Origin: Bacillota bacterium
GTDB lineage: Bacteria; Bacillota; Sulfobacillia; Sulfobacillales; Sulfobacillaceae
NCBI GenBank assembly: GCA_021820675.1
Contig: JAKADI010000183.1
Span: 1 to 5,183, forward strand
Reading direction: 5' to 3'
Length of the DNA: 5,183 bases
The notes beneath the pieces were generated by a model, which worked only from the letters and a program-made list of their open reading frames with translations, had not been told where the DNA came from and ran no database searches. The first letter of the stretch is position 1. Every line of letters starts with the position of its first letter. A program made the translations under genes and the position numbers. Positions 1 through 5,183 of the stretch are shown here, in pieces.

Positions 1-68
1 AGATGTATTATCGCCTGCTTGAGAGAAAAGACGTGATCCAGACATTTTATGTCGTGGACGGCCGTTAA
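1..68 (+). CDS. 3' end of an unidentified gene (partial)
   Basis: A reading frame runs open from the window edge to a TAA at 66-68. Its visible part is about 21 residues (from 3: MYYRLLERKDVIQTFYVVDGR), a mix of charged and aromatic residues that reads like a real protein C-terminus. No domain can be named from so little. The ending loosely resembles short toxin-like or regulatory proteins that finish on a beta strand, but that is only an impression. The ATG at 3-5 is more likely an internal Met than a start, since only two bases precede it. No hairpin terminator is visible after the stop. Confidence 0.4.
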   Translation, partial: MYYRLLERKDVIQTFYVVDGR

Positions 69-95
69 ATCGGATTAAAAGAGGTATGCTGGTCT

Positions 96-101
96 TATAA
101 T
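96..101 (+). promoter_or_regulatory. Possible -10 box (TATAAT)
   Basis: This is a perfect TATAAT downstream of the stop at 66-68 and upstream of the small ORF at 155. At 17 bp spacing the -35 position (73-78) reads GATTAA, which is poor, and there is no extended TG motif. It could drive the small ORF and the channel gene at 347, but without a -35 the call is weak. Confidence 0.3.
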
Positions 102-154
102 CGTTATTCTCGTTTTAACTTTAACCTAAGAAAACCGGGGAATGGAGAATTTCA

Positions 155-259
155 ATGCACTCATGGCACTATTATATCGGGATGACACGTACTGGGATTT
201 ACGGGCTCCATTATCCGCAGACCCTGCTTCTGAACCCCAAACCAGAAAACAATGACTAA
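155..259 (+). CDS. Possible small ORF, 34 residues, unknown
   Basis: An ATG at 155 follows GGAGA (144-148) at a workable distance and opens a 34-residue frame ending in TAA at 257-259. The product begins MHSWHYYIGMTRTG and is rich in aromatic residues in its first half, with no transmembrane stretch or known motif. A second frame overlaps it (ATG 142 to TGA 255, 37 residues), and the two cannot both be typical genes. The TATAAT at 96-101 lies at a fitting distance upstream. It may be a small protein, a remnant or chance; nothing beyond the start signal supports it. Confidence 0.22.
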   Translation: MHSWHYYIGMTRTGIYGLHYPQTLLLNPKPENND

Positions 260-346
260 AAGACCCTCAACCGAACAAAATACAACGTAAAGACAACCGT
301 CTAGGGTTCATGTGTAAGAATATCAAGAAACCTGGAGGTTGACATT

Positions 347-1303
347 ATGCCATTTTTTATCCTCAACATATGGCACCGTGCTTCCCGGCATCAAATTCTC
401 ATGCTGACAGTTCTTGTGTTTGTGATTATGCTTGTCTCAGCCGTGTTGTATTCCAGCACCCAGCAGGTCTCACTTTTTACCGGTCTCTATTGGGCCGTGA
501 CAACAGTGACCACCGTGGGCTACGGAGACGTGACACCGCACAATGCTGTGGGCCGCATCATCGCCATGGGCACGATGCTAACGGCTATTCCCCTAGCCGG
601 GGTAGCTTTCAGCGGTTGGACCGCGTCTTTGGTTTCCATTCATTTTCGAAAGGTGTGGGGTCTCGCTATGAACAAAATGCACCGTCATCTCGTCATTCTT
701 GGATACAATCCCATTTTAATCCATATTCTCCCTGATCTTGCGGCGCGCCATACTGAACTGGTCCTCATTGCTCCAGGAGACATCCCGTCCCTTCCTGCAA
801 ACTTTCCGCACATCAACGGCGACCCGACACATCCGCATGTCCTCGCGCAAGCCCACTTGCCTGACGCCAAACAAATTGCCGTCCTCGGGGAAACTGACGG
901 TGCTGTGCTCATGAGCGCTATCGAAGCGCACCGCATCGCTCCCGAGACGCCCATATTTGCCGTTACCCATTCCCGTCGTGCTGCCCAGACACTGAAAGAT
1001 CTGGGGATGACGCACAGTGTGGCCAGTCAAGACCTGCTGGGTCATACGCTGGCTACCAGTCTCGAAACGCCTCATGCGGCCGATTTTTTTGTGGCCCTCT
1101 TAACCTCGACTCGTGCCACACTGCAGGAGATACCAGCACCCAAGGACGCGCTTCATCGCCCGCTTGCGGATTTCGTTCCCCCTGATGTTTCGACCGTTCT
1201 CGCGATTATCCGGCAAAATCATGTGATTTTGCCCATTGACAATCCGGTCATCGAACCCTTGGATACCATATTAGTGTTAACCGCTCAAGGCGCAGCCACG
1301 TGA
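347..1303 (+). CDS. Two-TM potassium channel with RCK (TrkA-N/TrkA-C) domains
   Basis: The 318-residue product is a K+ channel subunit of the inner membrane. Seen in the sequence: a first hydrophobic helix at about 17-37; a pore loop with the K+ selectivity filter TVGYGD at 56-61; a second helix at about 68-97; then a cytoplasmic RCK module. The RCK N-lobe starts near residue 113 (HRHLVILGYNPIL) and the TrkA-C-like lobe spans about 264-313 (VSTVLAIIRQ...DTILVLT). Such channels usually form tetramers gated by ligands bound to the RCK ring. Oddly, the usual Rossmann GxGxxG is replaced by GYNPIL (119-124). This resembles the GHSIL of E. coli Kch, as does a later LLGHTLATSLE stretch (230-240), so nucleotide binding may be altered or lost. 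The voltage-sensor helices of Kch are absent. The start is supported by GGAGG at 334-338, eight bases before the ATG. It is followed by a transposase remnant, not a partner gene. Confidence 0.93.
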   Translation: MPFFILNIWHRASRHQILMLTVLVFVIMLVSAVLYSSTQQVSLFTGLYWAVTTVTTVGYGDVTPHNAVGRIIAMGTMLTAIPLAGVAFSGWTASLVSIHFRKVWGLAMNKMHRHLVILGYNPILIHILPDLAARHTELVLIAPGDIPSLPANFPHINGDPTHPHVLAQAHLPDAKQIAVLGETDGAVLMSAIEAHRIAPETPIFAVTHSRRAAQTLKDLGMTHSVASQDLLGHTLATSLETPHAADFFVALLTSTRATLQEIPAPKDALHRPLADFVPPDVSTVLAIIRQNHVILPIDNPVIEPLDTILVLTAQGAAT

Positions 1304-1366
1304 GAGTGTCCCCCATACTCCTTGGCTCAAATTCCATGTTACGATGAATGTGAAGTTCTAATACTT

Positions 1367-1383
1367 AAGGAGGACTTTCGGTG
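1367..1383 (+). promoter_or_regulatory. Strong ribosome binding site and GTG start without an intact gene
   Basis: A full AAGGAGG (1367-1373) sits seven bases before a GTG at 1381-1383, an almost ideal translation start. The frame it opens (MSYHPIQTSTSPTGG...) runs only 64 residues to a stop at 1575. From about 1430 it is out of frame with the transposase remnant it overlaps, so most of it is a shadow. The simplest reading is the surviving 5' end of a gene whose body was lost when the IS110 fragment landed or a deletion fused them. I do not recognise the first 15 residues. Confidence 0.5.
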
Positions 1384-1414
1384 TCGTATCATCCCATTCA
1401 AACATCCACCTCAC

Positions 1415-1945
1415 CGACGGGCGGATTCGCGGGCATCCTCAGATACACTCGCCACCGCCTTGCAGGGACTGGTGCCACGGCAGCAGCAACTGATGCTTCG
1501 GATGCCGTGGCAGCACATCACTTTTTTGGATCAACAGATCACCACCTTGAACACGGAGATCGCCGCGCGGCTTGAAAATTTTGACGACAGCCGGGAAAGC
1601 CTGCGCGACGTAGACCCGCAAGGGCAGCAAGTCCTCCGCGAAGCCCTCGTAGAAAGTGGGCACGCCGCCGCTAAGACTTCCACCTACTTCGACGCCGTCT
1701 ATCATCGTTTAGCCGGGCGGCGCGGCAAGAAACGAGCCGCCGTCGCCACAGGGCGTCACATCTTGACCTCCGCCTATGCTATTCTCAAGACACCCGATAG
1801 GGTCTACCAGGATCCGGGGGCAAATTATTTTGTTCAACGGGATTGACAGGCCGTAGTCCGGCGCGAAACCCGGCGTTTGGAGGCATTCGGATACACCGTC
1901 ACCCCCAAGCCGGTGGCCGACCCCGCCCGTTCGACGGCCCGCTAG
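1415..1945 (+). pseudogene. IS110-family transposase remnant (internally deleted, frameshifted, in-frame stop)
   Basis: IS110-family transposases are DEDD/serine recombinases of bridge-RNA-guided insertion sequences. Recognisable here in the frame of 1322: an inter-domain helix (TFLDQQITTLNTEIAARLE, using WQHITFLD before it, about 1509-1575) and the family's C-terminus (REALVESGHAAAKT, YHRLAGRRGKKRAAVA, YQDPGANYF; about 1637-1840). Lesions: the N-terminal catalytic domain is absent; the helix-hairpin-helix region (usual IPGVG motif) is missing near 1580; the short AGK...TRKGSK block at 1590-1631 lies in another frame and includes a TAG; and an in-frame TGA at 1844-1846 cuts off the last 32 residues, which continue in the same frame to a TAG at 1943-1945 with a family-like LEAFGYTVTPKP. 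The TTG at 1322 is not a credible start. No terminal repeats could be placed. It cannot encode an active enzyme and marks past mobile-element activity just upstream of merA. The left boundary is approximate. Confidence 0.85.
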
Positions 1946-2033
1946 ATGTGGGATGTAAGACAACCAGATTGAGTGGCCTCATTACGCTGGCAACAGGGAT
2001 TGACTTGGTTGGATACTGGTTCCCATTCGCACT

Positions 2034-2040
2034 AAGGAGA
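2034..2040 (+). promoter_or_regulatory. merA ribosome binding site
   Basis: AAGGAGA lies seven bases before the GTG at 2048 and decides the merA start. With this start the product opens directly into the heavy-metal-binding domain, as the family requires. The next in-frame ATG (2063) would cut into that domain. Confidence 0.8.
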
Positions 2041-2047
2041 GATCATC

Positions 2048-3703
2048 GTGACACACTATTGCATGAAAATTGAAGGAATGACTTGTACGAGTTGTGAACG
2101 CCATGTCGAGCACGGGTTGCAATCGGTGGGTGCCCGCGCCGTGAGCGCGGATTTTCAAAAACATCAAGCGGCTTTTGAGGCACCAACTACCATTTCCCTC
2201 GATACGCTGTTTCAGAGTGTACGAGAGGCGGGGTATCACCCTGTAGGAATTGAGATTCTCGCTGAAGAAAGCGCTTCGACTTCCCAACCTACCAGCCTGG
2301 ACGACTCTGCAGATTACGACCTGGTCATTGTCGGATCCGGCAGCGCCGCCTTCTCAGCGGCCATCCAGGCGGTTTCATACGGAGCGAAAGTGGCCATGGT
2401 GGAACGCGGCACGATTGGCGGTACGTGCGTGAATATCGGCTGCATCCCCTCGAAAGCCCTGCTCCGAGCCGGAGAGATCTATCACCTGGCCCAGCAGAAC
2501 CCGTTTCCAGGTCTACAGACCTCAGTCGGTTCGGTGAACTTGTCAGAACTTGTCGCACAGAAAGACGAGCTGGTAGCCACGTTACGGCAACAGAAATACG
2601 TTGACTTGATTGACGAATATGGTTTTGAACTGATTTCCGGCGAAGCCCGATTCGTCGACGAGAAAACGATGAAAGTCGGAAGTCGAAGAATTACAGCTAG
2701 GAATTTCCTCATTGCAACCGGAGCCTCACCGGCCATCCCGGATATTTCAGGTTTACATGACACGGATTATCTCACCAGTACCACAGCTCTCGGGCTTCAG
2801 AACATCCCAAAACGACTCGCGGTCATTGGGTCTGGCTATATCGCCATGGAATTGGGACAATTCTTTCACAATCTTGGGGCCGCAGTCACCCTGATGCAGC
2901 GTAGTACCCGGCTGCTCAAAAACTCCGATCCCGAGATTTCAGAGACTGTGACGCAAGCGCTGACAGAGCAAGGGATTCGTTTGGTCACCGGAGCGACCTT
3001 CCACAAAGTCGAACAAGACGGCAGCACGAAACGCGTGTATGTGACAGTGGATGGGGAGGAACAGGTGATTGAGGCCGAACAACTACTCATTGCCACCGGG
3101 CGTCTACCGAATACACGCTCCCTTCATCTCGAAGCGGCCAACGTAAAACGCGGAGCACATGGGGAGGTACTCGTTGACGAATATCTTCGAACCTCCAACC
3201 CAGGTATTTACGCAGCGGGGGATGTGACGATGGGGCCGCAGTTTGTCTACGTGGCCGCGCATGAAGGTTGGGTCGTCGCAGAGAATGCTGTGGGTGGGGC
3301 CAACCAGAAACGAGATCTCAGAGTGGTCCCTGGCGTGACCTTTACCCACCCCGCCATTGCCACGGTGGGTCTAACCGAAGAACAGGCCAAGGGCCAAGGA
3401 TACGATATCATTTCCTCGGTACTGCCGCTGAACGCCGTGCCGCGCGCCATTGTGAATCGGGAGACCCGTGGCGTATTCAAGCTGATTGCGGATGCACAGA
3501 CCCATAAAATCCTCGGCGCACATATCGTGGCGGAAACTGCGGGTGAGGTGATTTATGCAGCGGTACTTGCCATCAAATTTGATTTAACTATTGAGGATAT
3601 TCGAGGCACACTAGCACCCTACCTCACCATGGCCGAGGGATTGAAGCTTGTCACTTTGACCGTTGATAGGGATGTTTCAAAACTCTCGTGCTGTGCTGGT
3701 TAA
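2048..3703 (+). CDS. merA: Mercuric reductase MerA with N-terminal HMA domain
   Basis: MerA is a cytoplasmic, homodimeric FAD/NADPH disulfide oxidoreductase that reduces Hg(II) to Hg(0). The 551-residue product is close to the Tn501 enzyme's length. In order: an HMA/MerP-like metal-binding domain (about 1-70) with GMTCTSC at 10-16 (Cys13, Cys16); an FAD-binding stretch VIVGSGSAA (93-101); the redox pair in [12 protein letters not shown] (Cys127, Cys132); an NADPH-binding [10 protein letters not shown] (261-270); the FAD-contacting AAGD (389-392); a dimerisation domain from about 428; and the C-terminal vicinal pair LSCCAG (Cys548, Cys549), which passes Hg(II) to the active site of the partner subunit. 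Tyr184 and Tyr525 match the conserved tyrosines near the bound Hg. All hallmark residues are present, so it should be active. A terminal CC pair separates it from dihydrolipoamide dehydrogenase and glutathione reductase. It starts at GTG with a good ribosome site. No merR, merT or merP is adjacent and no clear operator is visible upstream. Confidence 0.97.
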   Translation: MTHYCMKIEGMTCTSCERHVEHGLQSVGARAVSADFQKHQAAFEAPTTISLDTLFQSVREAGYHPVGIEILAEESASTSQPTSLDDSADYDLVIVGSGSAAFSAAIQAVSYGAKVAMVERGTIGGTCVNIGCIPSKALLRAGEIYHLAQQNPFPGLQTSVGSVNLSELVAQKDELVATLRQQKYVDLIDEYGFELISGEARFVDEKTMKVGSRRITARNFLIATGASPAIPDISGLHDTDYLTSTTALGLQNIPKRLAVIGSGYIAMELGQFFHNLGAAVTLMQRSTRLLKNSDPEISETVTQALTEQGIRLVTGATFHKVEQDGSTKRVYVTVDGEEQVIEAEQLLIATGRLPNTRSLHLEAANVKRGAHGEVLVDEYLRTSNPGIYAAGDVTMGPQFVYVAAHEGWVVAENAVGGANQKRDLRVVPGVTFTHPAIATVGLTEEQAKGQGYDIISSVLPLNAVPRAIVNRETRGVFKLIADAQTHKILGAHIVAETAGEVIYAAVLAIKFDLTIEDIRGTLAPYLTMAEGLKLVTLTVDRDVSKLSCCAG

Positions 3704-3734
3704 ATTAATAGAATGCTGCAAAAATTTGCCTAGT

Positions 3735-4213
3735 TTCCACGGTGCGCTGGTTGTCGCACAGGTCGGCGACGGTGTCATGCGTCACGAGCTTGGAGTCCGT
3801 CACAAACAGGGTCTGGGTCCGGATATCGGACGCCAAGGTCCGTCCCCGACTGAGCAGTGCCTGTCGAATCCTCGTCGGATCATCCCTGTAGCCATCGCAG
3901 ACGTCAACGTCAGGAAGATCATCGGCCCGGGCGCCACCCCAGCAACCAGTTGCTGGCACTCCGAATGGCCCGCCATAGGCCGGAACACTCCCCTCGTGTT
4001 GGTCCGTATACTGGCCATAGAGTGTGTCACGGTAGTGGTATCGAAATGCATCGTGTTCGTGGTGGGGAGGTTCAACCGCTCGACGGCTTGCTGACTCAGT
4101 CCGGTAAAGGTTTGCCCCACCTGAGACTCAAACAACTTCACGAGAGCGCGTCCGATGGCGTCATCATTAAAGTCGTGGGGTTGGCGCTCCGCGCCAAATA
4201 GCACCGCGCAATC
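3735..4213 (-). pseudogene. IS1634-like (IS4 superfamily) DDE transposase remnant with frameshifts
   Basis: Two minus-strand frames together give the middle of a DDE transposase. The first frame (from about 4213) reads LFGAERQPHDFNDDAIGRALVKLF and then HFDTTTVT, where Asp at 4040-4042 is the likely first catalytic residue. At about 4025 the homology moves to the other frame (LYGQYTDQHEGSVPAYG), returns to the first frame near 3955 (QQLVAGVA), and moves again near 3897 (DGYRDDPTRIRQ), reaching VTDSKLVTHDTVADLC with the likely second catalytic Asp at 3795-3797. At least three indels are therefore needed. The N-terminal portion and the whole C-terminal part with the catalytic Glu are missing, so it is inactive. 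It converges on merA (stop codons one base apart) and abuts the truncated membrane gene at its other end. The family is called from motif memory: the DDE type is surer than the IS1634 label. Both ends are approximate. Confidence 0.8.
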
Positions 4214-4511
4214 CCACGATACTTATTAGTAGCAACACGGCACGTGATGCAAGCGCGTTCCATCCTACGATAGGAGGGACATGGTCCATTTGGGTAACAA
4301 TATAGATGGGAGAGAGAACATGAATCCATGGTAAAGCAGTGACTGCGCTCCACGCTACCAAAAAACATGTGCTTATTAGTACCGATTGAAATAGCAACTC
4401 AAAATCGCCGATAGAGCGCAAGTAGACCCGTCTCGCGATCACCCAACGGGTCACATACCCAGGCAACACAAAACCAAGAATAATCAAAAGCGCCGTAAAG
4501 GAGCCAATCAT
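4167..4511 (-). CDS. Small membrane protein, apparently truncated at its C-terminus
   Basis: The 114-residue product has three likely transmembrane helices (about 4-25, 40-61 and 89-104). A short basic stretch ARRVYLRSIGDFELL lies between the first two. An N-terminal helix with LPGY followed by a DFELL motif recalls the uncharacterised DUF6338-type membrane proteins, but I cannot confirm that. Its ATG overlaps the stop of the upstream gene as TAATG, with no Shine-Dalgarno of its own, which points to coupled translation. The last residues (about 103-114, AIWRGAPTPRL) are read from sequence that, in another frame, belongs to the transposase remnant. The original C-terminus therefore seems to have been replaced when the element inserted or when DNA was deleted. 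Whether the short product is functional is unknown. Confidence 0.6.
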   Translation of the reverse strand: MIGSFTALLIILGFVLPGYVTRWVIARRVYLRSIGDFELLFQSVLISTCFLVAWSAVTALPWIHVLSPIYIVTQMDHVPPIVGWNALASRAVLLLISIVGLRGAIWRGAPTPRL

Positions 4512-4699
4512 TACTTATCAGTGGTCGTCGGTTTCGCAGGTTCTTCAGAATTAGTCTTGATGGGGCGTAGCTGGATCGAATCCGCCCGTTCTCGAAGAAA
4601 CGGATTGTCTTGAGGCTTCTCCCCAGCCTTTAAAGGAATATACGAAAACGATTTCCGGGGGACCTCCTCAGCAACTTTTTGAGAAAGAGTCTTCGCCAT
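4511..4699 (-). CDS. Hypothetical hydrophilic protein, 62 residues
   Basis: The product (MAKTLSQKVAEEVPRKSF...) is small, highly charged, without cysteine, signal peptide or transmembrane segment. Its tail is rich in Pro, Thr, Lys and Glu and is probably disordered. No family is recognised. I chose the ATG at 4699 over a GTG at 4753 for two reasons: a perfect TATAAT (4724-4729) lies inside the longer reading, and AGAAGGG (4710-4716) sits upstream of the ATG, slightly further away than usual. Its stop overlaps the start of the membrane-protein gene by one base, so the two probably form one transcript and may work together. The function cannot be inferred. Confidence 0.6.
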   Translation of the reverse strand: MAKTLSQKVAEEVPRKSFSYIPLKAGEKPQDNPFLRERADSIQLRPIKTNSEEPAKPTTTDK

Positions 4700-4723
4700 T
4701 ATACCGCATCCCTTCTGATTTCT

Positions 4724-4753
4724 ATTATAGCGCTTCTGCACCTTCGTGGTCAC
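4724..4753 (-). promoter_or_regulatory. Sigma70-type promoter for the small-protein/membrane-protein unit
   Basis: On the minus strand a perfect TATAAT (4729 to 4724) is preceded at 18 bp by GTGACC (4753 to 4748), a four-of-six match to TTGACA that keeps the TGAC core. Transcription would start near 4717, just before the AGAAGGG ribosome site, leaving a short leader to the ATG at 4699. Confidence 0.55.
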
Positions 4754-4883
4754 ACACTCTCAACGATGGCCCGGACAAGTGATTCCTGAAAACCTGAGCA
4801 GTCGCCCACAGAGACTCTTACATATAGTACATTTTGGCTCAGAACACTCTTGGTGACGCCGGGGACTTTTGAGGATTGGAGTT
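4754..4883. other. Intergenic stretch with nothing recognised
   Basis: Between the minus-strand promoter and the tRNA terminator I see no convincing ORF, hairpin, repeat or copy of the tRNA 3' end that would mark an attachment site. Confidence 0.5.
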
Positions 4884-4912
4884 AAAACAAAAAAACCCGC
4901 AATCGCTTGCGG
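4884..4912 (-). terminator. Rho-independent terminator of the tRNA array
   Basis: Read on the minus strand, CCGCAA-GCGA-TTGCGG forms a six-base-pair stem with a four-base loop (4912 to 4897). It is followed by G and then TTTTTTTGTTTT (4895 to 4884). It lies 15 bases past the CCA end of the tRNA-Gln gene, as expected for the end of that transcript. Confidence 0.88.
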
Positions 4913-4927
4913 TATAAGAATTTCAAG

Positions 4928-5003
4928 TGGCTGGGGAGGCAGGACTCGAACCTGCGGATGCGGGATCCAAAGTCCCGTGCCTTACCAACTTGGCGACTCC
5001 CCA
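4928..5003 (-). tRNA. tRNA-Gln (anticodon TTG)
   Basis: This is a 76-base gene with encoded CCA (4928-4930). The acceptor arms TGGGGAG and CTCCCCA pair fully, with the T1-A72 pair typical of bacterial tRNA-Gln and discriminator G. The anticodon arm is CGGGA-CTTTGGA-TCCCG, giving TTG, which reads CAA. The T arm is GCAGG-TTCGAGT-CCTGC. It is the last tRNA of the array before the terminator. Confidence 0.97.
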
Positions 5004-5015
5004 ATGTCATAAAAA

Positions 5016-5091
5016 TGGTGGAGCTTAGCGGGATCGAACCGCTGACCTCCTGCGTGCAAAGCAGGCGCTCTCCCAGCTGAGCTAAAGCCCC
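5016..5091 (-). tRNA. tRNA-Ala (anticodon TGC)
   Basis: This is a 76-base gene with encoded CCA (5016-5018). The acceptor arms GGGGCTT and AAGCTCC pair with one G-U, which is the third pair (G3-T70). The anticodon arm is CCTGC-TTTGCAC-GCAGG, giving TGC, which reads GCA. The T arm is AGCGG-TTCGATC-CCGCT and the discriminator is A. It lies 12 bases upstream of tRNA-Gln in the same transcript. Confidence 0.97.
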
Positions 5092-5096
5092 AATAC

Positions 5097-5170
5097 TGGA
5101 GCGGGTGATGGGAATCGAACCCACGTAATCAGCTTGGAAGGCTGAGGCTCTACCATTGAGCTACACCCGC
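5097..5170 (-). tRNA. tRNA-Gly (anticodon TCC)
   Basis: This is a 74-base gene with encoded CCA (5097-5099). The acceptor arms GCGGGTG and CACCCGC pair fully and the discriminator is T. The anticodon arm is TCAGC-CTTCCAA-GCTGA, giving TCC, which reads GGA. The T arm is GTGGG-TTCGATT-CCCAT. Only five bases separate it from tRNA-Ala. Confidence 0.96.
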
Positions 5171-5175
5171 ATATC

Positions 5176-5183
5176 TGGCAGGC
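5176..5183 (-). tRNA. Probable 3' end of a further tRNA (cut by window edge)
   Basis: Five bases upstream of tRNA-Gly the minus strand reads GCCTGCCA. This fits the end of an acceptor stem (GCCT), a G discriminator and an encoded CCA. The spacing matches the Ala-Gly gap. The identity cannot be read; a G discriminator would suit Trp, Asn, Asp, Ser or Gln. Confidence 0.45.

Noticed and set aside
339..344. TTGACA at the start of the channel gene as a -35 box
   Set aside because: It overlaps the ribosome site and start codon, and no -10 box follows at 16-19 bp.
1322..1380. TTG at 1322 as the start of an intact 174-residue gene
   Set aside because: No ribosome site precedes it, and the protein is a transposase C-terminal fragment with a missing middle; the first 35 residues match nothing expected.
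1381..1575. 64-residue plus-strand ORF as a complete gene
   Set aside because: Its start signal is real-looking, but the body is out of frame with recognisable transposase sequence and has low-complexity, shadow-like composition.
2000..2005. TTGACT as a merA -35 box
   Set aside because: At 17-18 bp spacing the -10 position reads CCATTC or CATTCG, too far from TATAAT.
1843..2073. 76-residue plus-strand ORF overlapping the merA start
   Set aside because: It overlaps the IS110 tail, which reads as transposase in another frame, and runs into merA out of frame.
4700..4753. 18-residue N-terminal extension of the small protein from GTG 4753
   Set aside because: The promoter -10 box lies within it and a ribosome site precedes the internal ATG at 4699.
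4882..5124. 80-residue minus-strand ORF
   Set aside because: It runs straight through the terminator and the Gln and Ala tRNA genes into Gly; the RNA genes explain the sequence.

Overview
The window looks like bacterial chromosome of mixed, accessory character. It carries a K+ channel gene, a complete mercuric reductase gene (merA) lying between two decayed transposase genes, a short two-gene unit on the minus strand whose second gene is cut off by one of those remnants, and a tRNA array with encoded CCA ends. Shine-Dalgarno sites are good (GGAGG, AAGGAGA). The host cannot be fixed from this sequence. A Nitrospirota- or proteobacteria-like Gram-negative is my tentative guess, from the general look of the tRNAs and of MerA, and it is inference only.

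Layout. 1-68 is the 3' end of an unidentified plus-strand gene. 69-346 is mostly intergenic, with one possible 34-residue ORF and a perfect TATAAT. 347-1303 encodes a two-transmembrane K+ channel with a cytoplasmic RCK module. 1304-1414 holds an excellent ribosome binding site and a GTG start (1381) that lead into no intact gene. About 1415-1945 is a broken IS110-family transposase that keeps its C-terminal part but has lost most of its catalytic core and carries an in-frame stop. 2048-3703 is full-length merA with an N-terminal heavy-metal-binding domain. It converges on a minus-strand IS1634-like DDE transposase remnant (about 3735-4213) that has several frameshifts. That remnant abuts the 3' end of a small membrane-protein gene (4167-4511), whose last residues are encoded by remnant sequence. 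Upstream of the membrane gene, overlapping it as TAATG, is a 62-residue hydrophilic protein gene (4511-4699) with a recognisable promoter. 4754-4880 shows nothing. 4884-4912 is a terminator for the minus-strand tRNA array, which in transcription order is an unidentified tRNA cut by the window edge, then Gly(TCC), Ala(TGC) and Gln(TTG).

How it fits together. MerA reduces Hg(II) to volatile Hg(0) in the cytoplasm. No merR, merT, merP or merB is present here, so this is a lone merA that would depend on transport and regulation from elsewhere or on read-through transcription. The two transposase remnants on either side, next to a tRNA array, suggest merA arrived by mobile DNA and was later fixed as the elements decayed. 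I found no clear sign of an undescribed multi-gene system. The least explained item is the coupled small-protein/membrane-protein pair at 4167-4699.
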